Positions 1 to 6,486 are shown, counted from the first letter of the stretch. The stretch: 12,204 nt of DNA from Acidimicrobiia bacterium (GCA_030599515.1 JAUVNV010000055.1:1-12204); one strand, 5' to 3'. Made by a program: numbers and translations. The notes: generated from the letters alone by a model not told the origin.

Positions 1-96
1 CCGGCTGCCTTCTTCGCAGTGGGCGCCTGGTACGAAGACTTCAGACAGGTGTCGGACGAGATGGTGATTGAACTCCTGGAGAGGAGTAGTCGGTAA
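1..96 (+). CDS. C-terminal fragment of a probable phosphoribosyltransferase (5' end outside window)
   Basis: Frame 1 is open from the left edge to a TAA at 94-96 and encodes 31 residues, including AVGAWYEDFRQVSDEMVIELL. This tail resembles the C-terminus of the predicted phosphoribosyltransferases (COG1926 type) common in actinomycetes, where a WYxDFxQxxDEEV segment follows the PRPP-binding domain. That recognition is from memory of the family; the PRPP-binding motif itself lies outside the window, so function is only probable. The last residues (RSSR) and the stop are read from the heptad repeat that begins near 84. The gene converges on the response regulator with 58 nt between the stop codons. 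Confidence 0.55.
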   Translation, partial: PAAFFAVGAWYEDFRQVSDEMVIELLERSSR

Positions 97-174
97 TCGG
101 TTGTCGGTATCCCGTATCCCGTATTCCGTACGCCGAATTCGGTCTTTCTACTTTCTACTTTGTTCCTGCTACTT
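84..174. repeat. Degenerate 7-bp tandem repeat tract, about 13 units, at a convergent gene junction
   Basis: Read in steps of seven from 84, the units are GAGTAGT, CGGTAAT, CGGTTGT, CGGTATC, CCGTATC, CCGTATT, CCGTACG, CCGAATT, CGGTCTT, TCTACTT, TCTACTT, TGTTCCT, GCTACTT. The left part varies around CCGTATC and the right part around TCTACTT. The tract fills the 58-nt gap between the convergent genes and runs into both coding ends. It contains the TAA of the left gene and the TAG (155-157 on the minus strand) of the response regulator. A perfect 10-nt palindrome lies at 133-142. The TCTACTT half is the same unit as in the second tract at 4436-4500. Short tandem heptanucleotide repeats (STRR) are known from cyanobacteria; this is an analogy, not a demonstrated relationship. 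Confidence 0.8.
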
Positions 175-574
175 GTCCCGCCCGATCCACCGGTAACGCT
201 TCCGCGTTCGTGTTCAACAACGCTTCGACCGAATCCCTGAGATCGTTTGGGCGGAACGGCTTGGTCATGAAAGCATCGGCGCCGCCGGCGGCTGCGCGAT
301 CGGCCATCTCCGGTTGTGCGTGGGCGGTGAGCACGAGGACGCGAACGCCAACTGTCTCCGGGGCCGACCGGAGTTGCGAGAGAACCTCCCACCCGTCGAG
401 ACCGGGCAGACCGATGTCGAGAATGATGGCGTCGGGTACCGCGGCCCGTGCTGCATCGAGCCCGATCAGGCCGTCCTCGGCGAAGCGCATCTCCACTTCC
501 AGCGGACGCAGGCAAACGTCGATCAATCGGCGCACGCTGGCCGAGTCCTCGATGACGAGCACGGAGGGCTGCAT
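155..574 (-). CDS. Single-domain response regulator (CheY-like receiver)
   Basis: Encodes 139 residues consisting of one receiver domain and a short tail, with no DNA-binding or enzymatic output domain. All key receiver residues are present: the acidic pair E9/D10 in VIEDS, phospho-acceptor D53 in LDIGLPGLDGWEVL, T83 in LTAHA, and K105 in MTKPF. Such proteins carry the phosphate signal from a histidine kinase to a partner, but no kinase is in the window, so the pathway is unknown. The ATG at 574 was chosen because the receiver fold starts right after it. An in-frame GTG at 637 would add 21 residues unlike the family, and neither start has a clear Shine-Dalgarno. The stop and the last Lys are read from the heptad repeat tract. 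The gene is divergent from the P5C dehydrogenase. Confidence 0.9.
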   Translation of the reverse strand: MQPSVLVIEDSASVRRLIDVCLRPLEVEMRFAEDGLIGLDAARAAVPDAIILDIGLPGLDGWEVLSQLRSAPETVGVRVLVLTAHAQPEMADRAAAGGADAFMTKPFRPNDLRDSVEALLNTNAEALPVDRAGQVAGTK

Positions 575-645
575 CCAGTAATCATCGGCACGTACCCCGG
601 GCACTTGAACGGTCCCTCGACTCTGGTCCAGCGACACGGTTGGCG

Positions 646-651
646 TACCAT
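646..651 (+). promoter_or_regulatory. Possible -10 element (TACCAT) for the P5C dehydrogenase gene
   Basis: TACCAT fits the actinobacterial TANNNT -10 pattern and lies 28 nt upstream of the ATG at 680, leaving room for a short leader that carries the AGGAGG site. No good -35 hexamer is seen 16-18 nt upstream, so this is a weak assignment. Confidence 0.25.
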
Positions 652-679
652 CGCGTTGTCATCGTCACGAGGAGGCAAC

Positions 680-2233
680 ATGTTGCAGCCGTATCGATCC
701 CTGCCGTACTCCGACTTCTCCGAACCGACTCCCGCGGTTGGATATCGCCATGCTCTCGAGAAGGTGGGCAGCGAACTTGGTGTCCATGCACCGCTTGTGA
801 TCGGTGGTGAACGGATCGTGACGGAGAGGGTGATCCGGAGTGTCGACCCATCCCGACCGGATCGCCTCGTCGGAACGGCATCGTCGGCGACGAGCGAACA
901 CGCGGTCGCTGCGCTCTCTGCGGCATGGGAGGCATATCCGGATTGGTCGCGACGGCCCGCCGGGGACCGTGCAGACTTGATCCACCGGGTGGGGGACCTG
1001 ATCGCCGAACGGATCTACGAGTTCGCCGCCTGGCAGACGTTTGAGGCGGGGAAGAACTGGGCGGAAGCGGAAGCAGACGTAGCTGAGGCGATCGATTTCT
1101 GTCGCTACTACGCGCATCAGGCGCTGGTGATGGATGAGCCCGTCGCGGTCTATGACTATCCGGGCGAGACGAACGAATCGTGGCTCCAGCCGATCGGTGC
1201 CGGTGTTGTGATTCCGCCGTGGAACTTCCCGCTCGCCATCCTGGTCGGCATGACGGCCGGTCCCATCGCCGCAGGAAACACCGTCGTCCTCAAGCCCGCA
1301 TCGAACACCCCGCTCATCGGGTGGGGCTTCATGCAGGTCCTCGAAGAAGCCGGCGTGCCCAACGGCGTCGTGAACTTCCTACCGGGGCCGGGGTCCGAGG
1401 TCGGGGACACGCTGGTCGATCATCCCACCACCCGGTTCATCAACTTCACCGGCTCCAAGGAAGTCGGGCTCAGGATCGGCGAGCGCTCGTCGAAGGTCCA
1501 TGGGGGACAGAAGTGGTTGAAGCGCGCCTACATGGAGATGGGCGGCAAGGACGCGCTCGTCGTCGATGAGACGACAGATCTTGACGCCGCAGCAGATGAC
1601 GCGGTGCGATCCGCATTCGGATTCCAGGGACAGAAGTGCTCGGCGTGCTCCCGTCTGATCGTTGTCGATGCCGTGCATGATGCGTTGGTGGACAAGGTCG
1701 TGGAACGGGCCGCTGCGCTGACCATCGGAGCGCCGACCGGGAACCATCAGGTTGGTCCTGTGGTGTCGGAAGCTCAGTACCGTTCGATCCTCGAAGAGAT
1801 CGAACTCGGCAAGGCGGAGGCCACGCTCGTTCTCGGCGGGGAAGCGGTCGACCTGGATGGCGGCTACTACATTCAGCCGACCGTTTTCGTGAACGTCGAC
1901 CGTGATGCACGCCTCGCTCAGCATGAGATCTTCGGCCCCGTGCTCTCCGTCATCCGGGCCGCCGACTTCGACGATGCGCTCGAGATCGCGAACGGCACCG
2001 AGTACGGATTAACCGGCGGACTTCACTCGACCGACGAGTCCCGAATCGAGCGGGCACGGCGCGAGTTCTACGTCGGGAACCTCTACATCAACAGGAAGAT
2101 CACCGGCGCACTCGTCGGAATCCAACCGTTCGGCGGCTTCAACATGTCGGGATCGAACGCCAAGGCGGGGGGCCCGGACTACCTGCGTCTCTTCATGGAG
2201 ATGAAGACCATGGCCCGCCGTATCGAAACGTAG
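680..2233 (+). CDS. rocA: L-glutamate gamma-semialdehyde (1-pyrroline-5-carboxylate) dehydrogenase
   Basis: Encodes 517 residues, close to the roughly 515 of stand-alone P5C dehydrogenases. The enzyme oxidises glutamate semialdehyde (from proline or arginine/ornithine breakdown) to glutamate with NAD+ in the cytoplasm. Aldehyde dehydrogenase landmarks appear in order: PPWNFPLAI, the NAD-loop FTGSKEVG, the general base E286 in MEMGGK, the catalytic C320 in GQKCSACSR, and EIFGPVLSV. The C-terminal KITGALVGIQPFGGFNMSG and NAKAGGPDYL segments are specific to P5C dehydrogenases rather than general aldehyde dehydrogenases. The ATG at 680 has a perfect AGGAGG at 670-675. The open frame extends back to 314, but that extension has no family similarity. 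No proline dehydrogenase gene is adjacent. Its TAG is only 2 nt from the stop of the convergent nuclease gene. Confidence 0.95.
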   Translation: MLQPYRSLPYSDFSEPTPAVGYRHALEKVGSELGVHAPLVIGGERIVTERVIRSVDPSRPDRLVGTASSATSEHAVAALSAAWEAYPDWSRRPAGDRADLIHRVGDLIAERIYEFAAWQTFEAGKNWAEAEADVAEAIDFCRYYAHQALVMDEPVAVYDYPGETNESWLQPIGAGVVIPPWNFPLAILVGMTAGPIAAGNTVVLKPASNTPLIGWGFMQVLEEAGVPNGVVNFLPGPGSEVGDTLVDHPTTRFINFTGSKEVGLRIGERSSKVHGGQKWLKRAYMEMGGKDALVVDETTDLDAAADDAVRSAFGFQGQKCSACSRLIVVDAVHDALVDKVVERAAALTIGAPTGNHQVGPVVSEAQYRSILEEIELGKAEATLVLGGEAVDLDGGYYIQPTVFVNVDRDARLAQHEIFGPVLSVIRAADFDDALEIANGTEYGLTGGLHSTDESRIERARREFYVGNLYINRKITGALVGIQPFGGFNMSGSNAKAGGPDYLRLFMEMKTMARRIET

Positions 2234-2235
2234 GG

Positions 2236-3186
2236 CTACGGCGTGACGTTGTAGGAGCGGCGCTCGACGACGTTGCCCAGTTGATCCTGGAGGATGATCG
2301 TGTTTCCGCCCGTGGACCAGATCGCCGAGTCCGAGCACCAATGCAGCAGCCCGCCCGTGTTCGTTCCGCAGGCAGTTGTGATCTGGAGGATTCCGCCTGC
2401 TGCGATAGCGGTCCCGGACGGGAGTTCGAGGCGGTGCCTCCCGGTTTCGTCCCTGACCGTCCACCCTGAAACGTCGACGCTGGTGTACGACTGGTTCACG
2501 ATCTGGAACCATTCAGCGGTCAGGTCGAGATCGTCCGCGTCGATCGGGGCGAAGCTGAGATCGCCGATCCGGAGTTGCGGTCGATCGGGGGAGACCCCAC
2601 CGTTCGGATGGCCACAAACGAACGTGCCCCACATCCCACTCCCCGATGCATACGCCTGATCTCCTCGAAGGAGGAAATCAGCTTCCATGAGGTGTCCATC
2701 GTGCAGTGGGACGACAGCGCCGGATGAGACGAGTGCTGCGTTGACGAGCACCGCAGGATCGCCCTCGATGAGCACGTAGCGGCGAGCGCGGCCCGCCGAG
2801 TCGGCATCCAGCCCGTCGGAAGCAAGCACCACAGTCTGACCGGTGACGAGCGAGGCCAGGGCCGTCCTGGACTCGTCTCCGTAGCATTCGTTACCATCCG
2901 GAGCGTTGATACCGATGAGACGAATCTCGATCCTTTGGCCGTTCACCACGGCTTGAATCGTGTCACCGTCGATGACACCATCGACGATTCCCCGAACGAC
3001 TTCTTCCGCGGGAGGCAGCGTTACCCCGGTCGTTGAGGACAGCGATTCCCCGGGCAGGGTTGTCTCCGGTGATTCGTCGGGTCCGATCGAGGGCCCAGAC
3101 GTGCAGGCGCCGACGATGATCGCGAGCGACAAGACGGTTGTGAGGGTGCGGCGCATGGTGTCCGATACGGTACCGGTCGTCCCCAT
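2236..3186 (-). CDS. Secreted lipoprotein with thermonuclease-like (SNase) domain and lamin-tail domain
   Basis: Encodes 316 residues. A signal segment with an RR pair and a hydrophobic stretch ends in VGAC, giving a lipidation Cys at 28. A Thr/Pro/Ser-rich linker follows to about residue 60. An SNase-like domain spans about 63-190: IDGDT with D75, RLIGINAPDG with R89, and AGRARRYV with R133. By eye alignment to S. aureus nuclease, Arg35, Arg87 and Asp21 are kept, while Asp40 is Asn (N94) and Glu43 is Asp (D97), so activity is uncertain. The last roughly 110 residues form a lamin-tail domain (EWFQIVNQS, VDVSGWTVRDETG, LPSGTAI, GNTIILQD). The likely role is extracellular nucleic-acid cleavage or binding anchored at the cell surface. 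The ATG at 3186 has GAAAGG upstream. Alternatives are ATG 3156, which leaves a shorter signal peptide, and an upstream start at 3237. Confidence 0.85.
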   Translation of the reverse strand: MGTTGTVSDTMRRTLTTVLSLAIIVGACTSGPSIGPDESPETTLPGESLSSTTGVTLPPAEEVVRGIVDGVIDGDTIQAVVNGQRIEIRLIGINAPDGNECYGDESRTALASLVTGQTVVLASDGLDADSAGRARRYVLIEGDPAVLVNAALVSSGAVVPLHDGHLMEADFLLRGDQAYASGSGMWGTFVCGHPNGGVSPDRPQLRIGDLSFAPIDADDLDLTAEWFQIVNQSYTSVDVSGWTVRDETGRHRLELPSGTAIAAGGILQITTACGTNTGGLLHWCSDSAIWSTGGNTIILQDQLGNVVERRSYNVTP

Positions 3187-3216
3187 TTGCGCACGCCTTT
3201 CGGACGCCGGGAGCGA

Positions 3217-3244
3217 TTGAACGCCGGCTGAGCTCACCTACCCT
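3217..3244 (+). promoter_or_regulatory. Candidate promoter for the MaoC/hydrolase operon (TTGAAC-16 nt-TACCCT)
   Basis: A -35-like TTGAAC (3217-3222) and a -10-like TACCCT (3239-3244) are separated by 16 nt. Initiation would fall near 3251, giving a leader of about 23 nt that contains the AGGAG ribosome site at 3264-3268. It lies in the 87-nt gap between the divergent nuclease and MaoC genes. Assigned by pattern only. Confidence 0.5.
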
Positions 3245-3273
3245 GAGGTTGGAGGGACGAGAGAGGAGCGACC

Positions 3274-3732
3274 ATGCGGATCATGCCGGCGGAGGAGTTG
3301 GCAGAGAGGGTCGGTGAGGAGACCGGAGTTTCGGACTGGCTCGAGATCGATCAAGACCGGATCAATGCGTTCGCGGACGCGACTCTGGACCATCAGTTCA
3401 TCCACGTCGATCCGGACGCCGCGGCGCAGACCCCCTTCGGTTCGACGATCGCCCACGGGTTTCTGACACTCTCACTCACCACACCGATGATGATGGAGGC
3501 GATGATTGCTCCCGACCGGATGGTGATGGCCGTCAACTACGGGACCGACAAGCTCCGCTTCATCGAACCGGTCAAGGTGGGGAGTCGCATACGGGCGCGA
3601 ACCCGACTCGTCGACGTCACGGCGAAAGGACCCGGCCGCTGGCTGTTGAAGAACGAGGTAACGGTCGAGATCGACGGCGTCGACCGACCGGCGCTCGTCG
3701 TCGAAGCGCTCACCCTCTTCGTCACCGCATGA
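3274..3732 (+). CDS. MaoC-like (hotdog-fold) enoyl-CoA hydratase/dehydratase
   Basis: Encodes 152 residues, the usual size for a single-hotdog MaoC or R-specific enoyl-CoA hydratase. The hydratase-2 signature is clear: D39 and H44 within DHQFIHVDPD, followed by TPFGSTIAHGFLTLSL. In the family the Asp/His pair activates water to hydrate trans-2-enoyl-CoA to (R)-3-hydroxyacyl-CoA in the cytoplasm. The later LRFIEPVKVGSRIRA segment is also typical of the fold. The ATG has AGGAG 5 nt upstream. The stop overlaps the start of the next gene (ATGA), so the two are translationally coupled. The substrate cannot be read from sequence. Confidence 0.9.
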   Translation: MRIMPAEELAERVGEETGVSDWLEIDQDRINAFADATLDHQFIHVDPDAAAQTPFGSTIAHGFLTLSLTTPMMMEAMIAPDRMVMAVNYGTDKLRFIEPVKVGSRIRARTRLVDVTAKGPGRWLLKNEVTVEIDGVDRPALVVEALTLFVTA

Positions 3733-4454
3733 GCACGGTCGTTCTCATCCACGGCGCCGCGATGGATGGCACCGTCTGGCGGTACCAAGCGGATGCCCTC
3801 GCCCGAGAAGGGTTCTCTCCCGTCGCCGTTGATCTCCCCGGTCACGGCGACTCGGAGGGTGAGCCGTCGGTGACGATCAAGGGCTACGCCGGTTGGCTCC
3901 TCGCGTATCTCTCCGTGCTCGACGAACCGGTTCATCTCGTCGGGCACTCCATGGGCGCGCTGGTGGCTCTGGAGGCCGCCGCAGCGCGTCCGAATCTGGT
4001 GCGATCGGTCGCGCTTCTGGGCGTCGCCGACCGGATGCCTGTGAACCCCGATCTACTGGCAAGTACCGCGGCCGACGATGTGACCGTGTTCGTCACGATG
4101 GGGTCATGGATGCACACCAGGCATCCGGTCGGTGCGCCCGAATGGAAGGTCGATGACACGGTGGCGATCCTCCAACGGTCCCGACCGGGCATCGCGTTCG
4201 CCGACCTCACGGCATGCAACGACTACCCGGGCGCGAGCGGTCCCGCTGCAACGGTGTCCGTGCCGATGCTGCTGATCCTCGGCGACCAGGACCTGATGAC
4301 GAAGCCATCCGCCGCCGAACCGATCAAGGGCGCGGCATCGGACGCAAGAACGGTGATCGTGGAAGGCGCCGGGCACATGGCGATGGTTGAACGCCCCCAC
4401 GTCGTGAACGAAGCATTGATGGAGTTCTTGAACCGAGTAGAGAGTAGAAAGTAG
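3729..4454 (+). CDS. Alpha/beta hydrolase, coupled to the MaoC gene
   Basis: Encodes 241 residues of a compact alpha/beta-hydrolase fold. The oxyanion-side HGAAMDG comes early, the nucleophile is S74 in VGHSMGAL, the acid is D188 in LGDQDLM, and the base is H216 in GAGHMAMVERP. Substrate is unknown; the coupling to a MaoC hydratase (4-nt ATGA overlap) hints at an acyl ester or thioester, which is inference. The final residues VESRK and the TAG at 4452-4454 are read from the heptad repeat and lie inside the left arm of the hairpin at 4436-4500. The reading frame may once have ended elsewhere and been extended by the repeat. Confidence 0.88.
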   Translation: MSTVVLIHGAAMDGTVWRYQADALAREGFSPVAVDLPGHGDSEGEPSVTIKGYAGWLLAYLSVLDEPVHLVGHSMGALVALEAAAARPNLVRSVALLGVADRMPVNPDLLASTAADDVTVFVTMGSWMHTRHPVGAPEWKVDDTVAILQRSRPGIAFADLTACNDYPGASGPAATVSVPMLLILGDQDLMTKPSAAEPIKGAASDARTVIVEGAGHMAMVERPHVVNEALMEFLNRVESRK

Positions 4455-4500
4455 AAAGACCGAAGCGGGTCTTGTGTCTTTCTACTTTCTGCTTTCTACT
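4436..4500. repeat. Mirror-image heptad repeat forming a 25-bp inverted repeat
   Basis: The left arm consists of AGTAGAG, AGTAGAA, AGTAGAA, and the right arm of CTTTCTA, CTTTCTG, CTTTCTA; the central units are AGACCGA, AGCGGGT, CTTGTGT. Arms 4436-4460 and 4476-4500 pair over 25 positions with 23 Watson-Crick pairs. The two exceptions (4445/4491 and 4442/4494) become G-U wobbles in the plus-strand transcript, so that RNA can form an uninterrupted 25-bp stem around a 15-nt loop. In the minus-strand transcript they are A-C mismatches. The stop codons of the two convergent genes (4452-4454 and 4482-4484) lie exactly opposite each other in the stem. The repeat unit matches the right half of the tract at 84-174. 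Confidence 0.88.
4456..4473 (+). terminator. Nested short hairpin in the convergent junction, possible terminator element
   Basis: AAGACC (4456-4461) pairs with GGTCTT (4468-4473) around a 6-nt loop. It competes with the inner end of the 25-bp stem, so the two folds are mutually exclusive at their base. The long stem together with this hairpin, placed between convergent genes and followed by T-rich DNA on each strand, plausibly ends transcription from both sides. No long U-tract is present. Confidence 0.4.
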
Positions 4501-5459
4501 AACTCTGGATACGCGAAGACCGCGAAGCCGCCACCCGTGTGCCAGAACACGACGTGATCTTCTCTGGTGAACCGGTCCTGCTCGATCTCTCGCTTCAGCC
4601 CGTAGATGGCCTTGCCCGTGTACGCGGGATCGAAGAGCAATCCGGTCAGGCGCGTCGCTTCAGCCTGCACAGCGAGTTCTTCGGGTGTCGAGAGGCCGTA
4701 TCCGCGCCCGATGTACTCGTCGACGACTCTCCAAGGAACGTCGCACGGGGAACCGCCGAACCGGGCGATGGCCTCTGTGAGGAGGGTACGGACGCGGTAC
4801 TCGACTTCGCCGGCGGGGTCGCCGACCGAGGATCCGACGATGTCGACGTCGAGGCCGAGTTCGTCGGCGCCTCTGAGCATTCCGGCCGTTGTTCCTGCAC
4901 TTGACGCGGCGTGCCAGATGATCGGGTGCACGATGCCGCTGTCTTCGAGTTGGGGGGCGATCTCGTGCATCGCAGCGACGAAGCCCAGAGCGCCGAGAGG
5001 ATCGGAGGCACCTTCCGGGATGACCCACGCATTGCCGTGGGCCGCGGCAGCCTCGGTCATGATGCGATCCCGGTCGTCGTATTCAGCGGGTGTGATGAAT
5101 CGGCACTCCGCGCCCGCCAACCGTTGCAGGAGGTGGTTGCCCGTTGGCGCTTCTGGTGGTTCCCCGTTGGGGCTTCGGAGGTAAAGGATCGCATGAAGCC
5201 CGACACGAGCGGCGGCAAGCGCCGTGGCCCGGCTGTGATTCGACTGCACCGCTCCACAGGTGATCACCGTGTCGGCACCGGCGTCGAACGCTGCGGCGAG
5301 GTGGAACTCCAGCTTTCGGATCTTGTTCCCCGACAGGCCGAAACCGGTGAGGTCGTCCCTCTTGACCCAGATCGTCGGACCACCCCACGCTGCGCTGAGA
5401 CGATCTGCCGACTCGAGCGGCGTGGGAAGGTGAGCGAGACCGATGCGTGACTGGTTCAT
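4482..5459 (-). CDS. PLP-dependent enzyme of the ACC deaminase/D-cysteine desulfhydrase family
   Basis: Encodes 325 residues, the family's normal length. Fold-type II PLP landmarks: WVKRDDLTGFGLSGNKIRKLE with the Schiff-base lysine K46; CGAVQSNHSRATA with S73/N74 near the cofactor; a glycine-rich segment around SSAGTTAGM; and FDPAYTGKAIYGL then FWHTGGGFAVF near the C-terminus. Known members split D-cysteine to pyruvate, sulfide and ammonia, or deaminate 1-aminocyclopropane-1-carboxylate. The DPxYTGKA segment looks more like D-cysteine desulfhydrases, but I cannot settle the substrate. The ATG at 5459 follows a -10-like TAGCGT by 7 nt, suggesting a leaderless mRNA. Its last five residues (VESRK) and stop come from the heptad repeat and match the tail of the unrelated convergent hydrolase. 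Confidence 0.88.
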   Translation of the reverse strand: MNQSRIGLAHLPTPLESADRLSAAWGGPTIWVKRDDLTGFGLSGNKIRKLEFHLAAAFDAGADTVITCGAVQSNHSRATALAAARVGLHAILYLRSPNGEPPEAPTGNHLLQRLAGAECRFITPAEYDDRDRIMTEAAAAHGNAWVIPEGASDPLGALGFVAAMHEIAPQLEDSGIVHPIIWHAASSAGTTAGMLRGADELGLDVDIVGSSVGDPAGEVEYRVRTLLTEAIARFGGSPCDVPWRVVDEYIGRGYGLSTPEELAVQAEATRLTGLLFDPAYTGKAIYGLKREIEQDRFTREDHVVFWHTGGGFAVFAYPELVESRK

Positions 5460-5466
5460 ACCCCCG

Positions 5467-5472
5467 ACGCTA
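5467..5472 (-). promoter_or_regulatory. Candidate leaderless promoter -10 (TAGCGT) for the PLP enzyme gene
   Basis: On the minus strand TAGCGT fits TANNNT and ends 7 nt before the ATG at 5459. This spacing would place transcription initiation at or next to the start codon. There is no convincing Shine-Dalgarno for this gene (only a G-run), which supports a leaderless transcript. No strong -35 was found. Confidence 0.4.
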
Positions 5473-5544
5473 TCACTCGCACGCTGAACGATGCCGAGTC
5501 ATCCGTGGGATCGCCTGTTCCATTGCTGCCGCCGGCGCGCGGTG

Positions 5545-5553
5545 TGCAACACT
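5545..5553 (+). promoter_or_regulatory. Possible extended -10 (TGcAACACT) for the alpha/beta hydrolase at 5560
   Basis: A TG dinucleotide, one base, then AACACT ends 6 nt before the GTG at 5560. The hexamer lacks the first T of TANNNT. A weak TTGCTG at 5523-5528 lies 19 nt upstream. It is offered mainly because it supports the GTG start as leaderless. Confidence 0.22.
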
Positions 5554-5559
5554 GGGGTC

Positions 5560-6351
5560 GTGCCTGAAGTCACCATCAACGGCCACGAATTCTTCTACCG
5601 CGAGCAGGGGAGCGGCCCCGTCGCGTTGTTCATCCACGGATTCCCTCTCGATTCGACGATGTGGCTCGAGCAATTCGACGCCCTGTCCGATGTGCGACGG
5701 TGCATTGCACCCGATCTGCACGGCTTCGGCCGCTCTGCCCCGTCGGTTCGGTCTGTGCTCACCATGGAAGATCACGCGTTCGATCTTGCGAAGTTGCTTG
5801 AGGCCCTCGGACTGGAACAGGTCGATCTGGTCGGACTCTCGATGGGCGGCTACATCGCCCTCGCGTTCGCCGAGCGCTTTCCGGAACGGCTTCGCACGCT
5901 GGCGCTCGTCGACACGAAGGCCACAGAAGATTCCACGGATGCGAAGGCCGGGCGTGACGCAGCAGCTGAACGGGTTGCCGATGAGGGCCGGTCCGGATTC
6001 GCCGCCGACATGATCGGTCTGTTGGTTGCGGAGTCGGCGTCGACCTGGACCCGTGCCCGGCTCCGGACCATGATCGAAGCGACACCTGCCGAGTCCACCG
6101 TCGCTGCCCTCGAGGGTATGAAACAACGCCCTGATCGGACCGAGACGCTGTCGAATCTTCCCGTTCCTGTGGCCGTGGTCGTCGGCGAACACGACGTACT
6201 CTCACCGATCGCAGAGGCCGACCACATGGCAGTCGCTGCGGGCGGCGTACTCACGGTCGTGCCCGACGCCGGCCACATGTCACCGATCGAAGACCCGGTG
6301 GCGGTCGCGGCGGCACTGCGAACCCTCTGGTCTCAAGGATCGTCTGGCTAG
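5560..6351 (+). CDS. Alpha/beta hydrolase, enol-lactonase/esterase-like
   Basis: Encodes 263 residues from a GTG start. The catalytic triad of the fold is visible: S94 in VGLSMGGY, D212 in VGEHD, and H239 in DAGHM. HGFPLDSTMW near the N-terminus forms the oxyanion region, and DLHGFGRS is the usual strand-4 loop. The overall pattern is that of the 3-oxoadipate enol-lactonase/haloperoxidase-like group, which contains many esterases of unknown substrate; no beta-ketoadipate genes are nearby. An in-frame ATG at 5491 would add 23 residues with several Cys and Arg that look unlike the family, so GTG 5560, which starts directly at the first beta strand (PEVTINGHEFFYR), is preferred. The gene is divergent from the PLP enzyme. 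Confidence 0.87.
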   Translation: MPEVTINGHEFFYREQGSGPVALFIHGFPLDSTMWLEQFDALSDVRRCIAPDLHGFGRSAPSVRSVLTMEDHAFDLAKLLEALGLEQVDLVGLSMGGYIALAFAERFPERLRTLALVDTKATEDSTDAKAGRDAAAERVADEGRSGFAADMIGLLVAESASTWTRARLRTMIEATPAESTVAALEGMKQRPDRTETLSNLPVPVAVVVGEHDVLSPIAEADHMAVAAGGVLTVVPDAGHMSPIEDPVAVAAALRTLWSQGSSG

Positions 6352-6470
6352 TGTCCCGAGTCGCAAATCATGCACAGAATCTCGCCGGACCTCGACGCCC
6401 CCAGCGGCGTCCCTGGCCGACAGAACGGCGCAAAGGTTGGTGGTCGCAGCACTAGTGTCGGCCCGGGTCG
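6348..6470. repeat. Direct repeat pair (CTAGTGTC...CCGRGTCG) flanking the intergenic segment
   Basis: CTAGTGTCCCGAGTCG at 6348-6363 recurs at 6452-6470 as CTAGTGTC + GGC + CCGGGTCG. Allowing one 3-nt insertion, 15 of 16 positions agree, about 104 nt apart. The first copy contains the stop codon (TAG 6349-6351) of the hydrolase gene. The second contains a CACTAGTG palindrome (6450-6457) and sits just upstream of the transporter's ribosome site. This could be a paired operator, or the ends or footprint of a small mobile element. The segment between them has no gene. Confidence 0.5.
6394..6411 (+). terminator. Short GC hairpin downstream of the alpha/beta hydrolase
   Basis: GACGCC (6394-6399) and GGCGTC (6406-6411) form a perfect 6-bp stem with a 6-nt loop, 43 nt after the hydrolase stop. 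It lacks a U-tract, so it is only a possible terminator or part of the regulatory segment between the direct repeats. Confidence 0.25.
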
Positions 6471-6486
6471 AGAGGGAGAACGAACG

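Noticed and set aside
133..142. CCGAATTCGG palindrome as an operator
   Set aside because: It lies inside the heptad tract between two gene 3' ends, where an operator makes no sense; better explained as a by-product of the repeat.
84..174. CRISPR-like array
   Set aside because: The repeats are contiguous 7-mers with no unique spacers, so this is a tandem repeat, not CRISPR.
314..679. N-terminal extension of the P5C dehydrogenase frame by 122 codons
   Set aside because: It runs antisense through the response regulator, shows no family similarity, and the ATG at 680 has a perfect AGGAGG and the right family length.
5491..5559. ATG at 5491 as the start of the second alpha/beta hydrolase
   Set aside because: The 23 extra residues are Cys/Arg-rich and not family-like; the GTG at 5560 begins exactly at the fold's first strand. 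Kept as an alternative.
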